Positions 5,987-7,622 of a stretch of DNA of 7,622 nt are shown here, piece after piece. This DNA comes from DASUKM01 sp036278735 (GTDB taxonomy: Bacteria; Acidobacteriota; Vicinamibacteria; Vicinamibacterales; 2-12-FULL-66-21). Location of the stretch: positions 1 through 7,622 of the forward strand of contig DASUKM010000039.1 of the NCBI GenBank assembly GCA_036278735.1, given 5' to 3'. Both the position numbers and the translations under genes were made by a program. Positions within the stretch are counted from its first letter, which is position 1, and the number at the start of each line of letters is the position of its first letter. The notes beneath the pieces are model-generated. The model searched no databases, was not told the DNA's origin, and saw only the letters and a program-made list of their open reading frames with translations.

Positions 5987-6032
5987 AACAGCAGTGTGTA
6001 GAATCGCATCGCAACGCGAACTATCTGCTGTT
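5987..6032. repeat. Inverted repeat flanking a -10-like TAGAAT
   Basis: AACAGCAG (5987-5994) and CTGCTGTT (6025-6032) are exact reverse complements separated by 30 bases. Between them lies TAGAAT (5999-6004), one mismatch from a consensus -10. It could be a pair of operator half-sites around a second, distal SDR promoter. No regulator is encoded nearby. Confidence 0.35.
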
Positions 6033-6092
6033 TCAGCAACCTCGGGCACTGTTCGTGCGGGAATCCGGCGCAACCACGTCCTTCGCGTTTCC

Positions 6093-6121
6093 TTGTCCGT
6101 AACATAGGCCTGACTTACGAT
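6093..6121 (+). promoter_or_regulatory. Candidate promoter for the SDR gene
   Basis: TTGTCC (6093-6098) and TACGAT (6116-6121) are separated by exactly 17 bases and each matches 4 of 6 consensus positions for a housekeeping sigma factor. Transcription would start near 6128, leaving a leader of about 80 bases to GTG 6210. The TCCGGCG repeats lie just downstream of this start. Confidence 0.45.
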
Positions 6122-6132
6122 TTGCAGGCTTT

Positions 6133-6160
6133 CGCCGGACCATTCCGGCGTGTTCCGGCG
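6133..6160. repeat. Clustered TCCGGCG motifs, possible operator
   Basis: TCCGGCG occurs at 6144-6150 and 6154-6160 (10-base spacing, as part of the longer direct repeat TTCCGGCG) and as its reverse complement at 6133-6139. A further direct copy lies at 6064-6070, upstream of the candidate promoter. The one-helical-turn spacing would place the two direct copies on the same DNA face. Confidence 0.4.
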
Positions 6161-6197
6161 GCACGCGCCGCACGTCATTCGCATCACCATCGCTGAA

Positions 6198-6202
6198 GGA
6201 GG
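6198..6202 (+). promoter_or_regulatory. Ribosome binding site deciding the GTG start of the SDR gene
   Basis: GGAGG, 7 bases before GTG 6210. The upstream in-frame ATG 6150 would add 20 residues rich in His/Arg with no counterpart in the family and lacks a comparable site. Confidence 0.8.
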
Positions 6203-6209
6203 CTCAGAC

Positions 6210-7145
6210 GTGGGAAACAGGCTCGAAGGCAAGGTCGCGATCGTGACCGGCGGCGGCCGCGGCATCGGGCGCGGTGAGGCGCTGGCGCTCGCGGCGGAAG
6301 GCGCGAAGGTCGTGGTGAACGACTTCGGCGGCAGCGCCGCCGGCACCGGCGGCGAGAAGGGCCCGGCGGACGAGGTCGTCGACGAGATCAAGAAGATGGG
6401 CAGCGACGGGGTCGCGAACTACGACAACGTCGGGGACTTCGACGCGGGCAACCGGATGGTGCAGCAGGCGCTGGACTCGTTCGGCCGCCTGGACATCGTC
6501 ATCAACAACGCGGGCATCCTGCGCGACAAGATGGTGTTCAACATGTCGGAAGAGGAGTGGGACATCGTCCTGGCGGTGCACCTGAAGGGACACTTCAACC
6601 TCAGCAAGCACGCGTCCGTGGTGTTCCGGCAGCAGCGCGGCGGCGTCTTCGTGAACACGGCATCGGAGTCGGGGCTCGGGAACCGCGGGCAGGCGAACTA
6701 CGCCGCGGCGAAGGAAGGTATCATCGGCCTGACGCGCACACTGGCGCGCGACCTCGGCGGGTACGGCGTGCGGGCGAACGCGATCCGGCCGCGCGCGGCG
6801 ACGCGCCTGGTCATCAGCGACGAGATGAAGGCGGCGGCGCAGCGCGGCGGCGCCTCGGGCATGGGGATGGCGGGCCTGCAGGCGTTCGAGAAGGCGAACC
6901 CTGCGGAGGGCGTCGCGCCGTTCGTCGTGTGGTTGTGCACGGACGCGGCGTCGAACGTGAACGGCCGTGACTTCCTGGTGAGCGGCTCGACGATTGGCGT
7001 CTACAGCCTGCCGGAAATCGTGGCGAAGGTGGACAACCCGGACGGGCACATGTGGACGCTGGACGAGCTGGACAAGATCATTCCCGAGAGCGTGACCGGG
7101 AGCCTGAAGAACATGTGGCCGAAGAAGGAAGAGAAGCCGGCGTAG
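6210..7145 (+). CDS. Short-chain dehydrogenase/reductase, (3R)-hydroxyacyl-CoA dehydrogenase (MFE-2) type
   Basis: A 311-residue classical SDR, probably an NAD(P)-dependent 3-hydroxyacyl-CoA or 3-oxoacyl reductase acting in the cytosol. The cofactor motif is TGGGRGIG (residues 13-20), NNAG is at 99-102, and the active site has Ser152 in VNTASESG and Tyr164/Lys168 in YAAAK. A long insert after strand 2 (NDFGGSAAGTGGEKGPADEVV, 37-57) and the C-terminal block APFVVWLCTDAASNVNGRDF (236-255) are typical of the MFE-2/HSD17B4-like branch. RPRAATR (193-199) replaces the 'PG' loop of FabG. The Ser-Tyr spacing is 12 rather than the usual 13. The tail (about 275-311) carries a polar extension ending in KKEEK, longer than FabG (about 245 residues). 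GTG 6210 is chosen from GGAGG 7 bases upstream. No sterol-carrier or hydratase domain is fused. The exact substrate cannot be read from sequence. Confidence 0.93.
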   Translation: MGNRLEGKVAIVTGGGRGIGRGEALALAAEGAKVVVNDFGGSAAGTGGEKGPADEVVDEIKKMGSDGVANYDNVGDFDAGNRMVQQALDSFGRLDIVINNAGILRDKMVFNMSEEEWDIVLAVHLKGHFNLSKHASVVFRQQRGGVFVNTASESGLGNRGQANYAAAKEGIIGLTRTLARDLGGYGVRANAIRPRAATRLVISDEMKAAAQRGGASGMGMAGLQAFEKANPAEGVAPFVVWLCTDAASNVNGRDFLVSGSTIGVYSLPEIVAKVDNPDGHMWTLDELDKIIPESVTGSLKNMWPKKEEKPA

Positions 7146-7176
7146 GGTCGTCGCTCGGCGGATCTGCTGCGATACG

Positions 7177-7200
7177 AGCCCCGGGTGCGAGCCCGGGGCT
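7177..7200 (+). terminator. Probable terminator of the SDR gene
   Basis: AGCCCCGGG and its exact reverse complement CCCGGGGCT form a 9-bp stem with a 6-base loop, 31 bases after the SDR stop. It is followed by TTCGTCGTG, only weakly T-rich. Position and stem strength support termination. Confidence 0.65.
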
Positions 7201-7269
7201 TCGTCGTGCCTGCCGGGGGAGGTTCGCGTACGAAACCGTTTTCGGATGACTACCCTCGATCAGCGATCT

Positions 7270-7297
7270 CCCCCTCTCCACCAGGTTGGAGAGGGGG
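7270..7297. repeat. REP-like palindromic repeat between convergent genes
   Basis: CCCCCTCTCCA and its exact reverse complement form an 11-bp stem with a 6-base loop, followed by TCGGGGGTGAGG. Palindromes of the form CCCTCTCC...GGAGAGGG followed by a GGGGTGAGG tail recur in intergenic regions of many GC-rich bacteria (from memory, not searched). It lies between the SDR (plus) and flavin oxidoreductase (minus) genes, where it may also act as a terminator in both directions. Only one copy is in this window. Confidence 0.6.
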
Positions 7298-7385
7298 TCG
7301 GGGGTGAGGCCGCGCGCAGCGCACTCTCACTCCTCACTCCAGCCGCTCTCCAAAGGGAACGCGTCGTCGGCGAGGTGCTCTCTGG

Positions 7386-7622
7386 TTATCGGGCGGCGGC
7401 GGTGGGGTGGACGAAGCGCTGGTCGATGATCTGCTCGGCCTCGCGGACGATGTCGCGGAGGATGTCGGCCGCGGGCTTGATGTCGTTGATCATCCCGACG
7501 CCCTGGCCGGCGGGCATGAAGGTGCGCTCCGCGGTGAAACGCGTCGTGGCCCCCATGTAGTCCATAACGCCCTCTTGTGATGAGCGGCCGGCCTGGATCG
7601 GGAAGGGCTGCAGCTCGTCGAG
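7386..7622 (-). CDS. Nitronate monooxygenase / FabK-like NAD(P)H flavin oxidoreductase, C-terminal part (cut by window edge)
   Basis: The last 78 residues of a minus-strand gene are visible, ending at TAA (7386-7388). The segment begins LDELQPFPIQAG and contains FMPAGQGVGMINDIKPA followed by an amphipathic helix (ADILRDIVREAEQII) and a short Ala-rich tail. The P-A-G-Q-G-x-G-x-I block, then a 'PA..IL..IV.EAE' helix, matches the C-terminus of the 2-nitropropane dioxygenase/nitronate monooxygenase family (YrpB/COG2070), FMN-binding TIM-barrel enzymes that include FabK-type enoyl reductases. The FMN-binding core and catalytic His lie beyond the window, so nitronate oxidation versus enoyl reduction cannot be decided. 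It faces the SDR gene convergently across a 240-base gap with two hairpins, so it is not in the SDR transcription unit. Confidence 0.8.
   Translation of the reverse strand, partial: LDELQPFPIQAGRSSQEGVMDYMGATTRFTAERTFMPAGQGVGMINDIKPAADILRDIVREAEQIIDQRFVHPTAAAR

Larger units (their letters stand above)
5884..6209. other. 326-base divergent intergenic region
   Basis: No convincing gene here. It is less GC-rich than its surroundings and must contain the promoters for the propeller (minus) and SDR (plus) genes. It holds a GGCGGC/GCCGCC hairpin (5909-5924) in the propeller leader, an AACAGCAG/CTGCTGTT inverted repeat (5987-5994 and 6025-6032) around a TAGAAT, a promoter-like pair at 6093-6121, and four copies of TCCGGCG. 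I could not find a convincing -35/-10 pair for the propeller gene. Confidence 0.6.

Noticed and set aside
5884..6105. 74-residue N-terminal extension of the propeller protein
   Set aside because: It would bury the signal peptide and ignore GGAGGAG placed just before ATG 5883.
6150..6209. ATG start at 6150 for the SDR
   Set aside because: It adds 20 residues unlike any SDR N-terminus, while GTG 6210 has GGAGG at 7 bases and gives the standard start.
1..7622. CRISPR arrays, tRNA or rRNA genes, transposases, toxin-antitoxin or defence genes
   Set aside because: No regularly spaced repeats, no RNA gene structure and no matching protein motifs were found on reading both strands.

Overview
The window is a GC-rich chromosomal stretch, most likely from a member of the Chloroflexota (Dehalococcoidia-like). 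That placement is an inference from three things. There is a SpoIIIAA-like AAA ATPase joined to an R3H domain (the Ycf45-type architecture found in Cyanobacteria, plastids and Chloroflexota). The surface proteins carry long Ala/Thr/Pro-rich linkers. One exported protein ends in a sortase-like P-N-T-G plus hydrophobic tail. I see no phage, transposon, CRISPR or tRNA/rRNA genes, and codon and base use look uniform.

Layout. At 1-431 (minus) is the N-terminal part of a probable LpxL/HtrB-like acyltransferase running off the left edge. Divergent from it is pdxT (512-1135, plus), the glutaminase subunit of pyridoxal 5'-phosphate synthase, with no pdxS beside it. Then follow a gene I cannot name whose product resembles two degenerate GNAT acetyltransferase units (1207-2148, plus) and, 12 bases later and in the same frame, the AAA-R3H ATPase (2161-3771, plus), apparently with a TTG start. 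These two probably form one transcription unit.

A convergent gap (3772-3868) leads to two minus-strand genes for exported proteins: a cupredoxin lipoprotein on a long proline-rich stalk (3869-4456) and, upstream of it, a ScyD/ScyE-like beta-propeller with a C-terminal LPxTG-like anchor (4549-5883). A strong GC-rich hairpin separates them. A 326-base divergent intergenic region (5884-6209) holds promoter-like sequences and repeated TCCGGCG motifs. It precedes a short-chain dehydrogenase of the (3R)-hydroxyacyl-CoA dehydrogenase/MFE-2 type (6210-7145, plus). After two strong hairpins, one of them a dispersed-repeat-like palindrome, the window ends in the C-terminal part of a nitronate monooxygenase/FabK-like flavoprotein on the minus strand (7386-7622).

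How they fit together: the propeller and cupredoxin are plausibly co-expressed cell-surface proteins. The SDR and the flavin oxidoreductase would fit fatty acyl-CoA or small-molecule metabolism but are convergent, not an operon. The GNAT-like/R3H-ATPase pair is the least understood unit. I do not see a clear new defence or mobile system; the most useful leads are that gene pair, the surface-anchor architecture and the repeated motifs upstream of the SDR gene.
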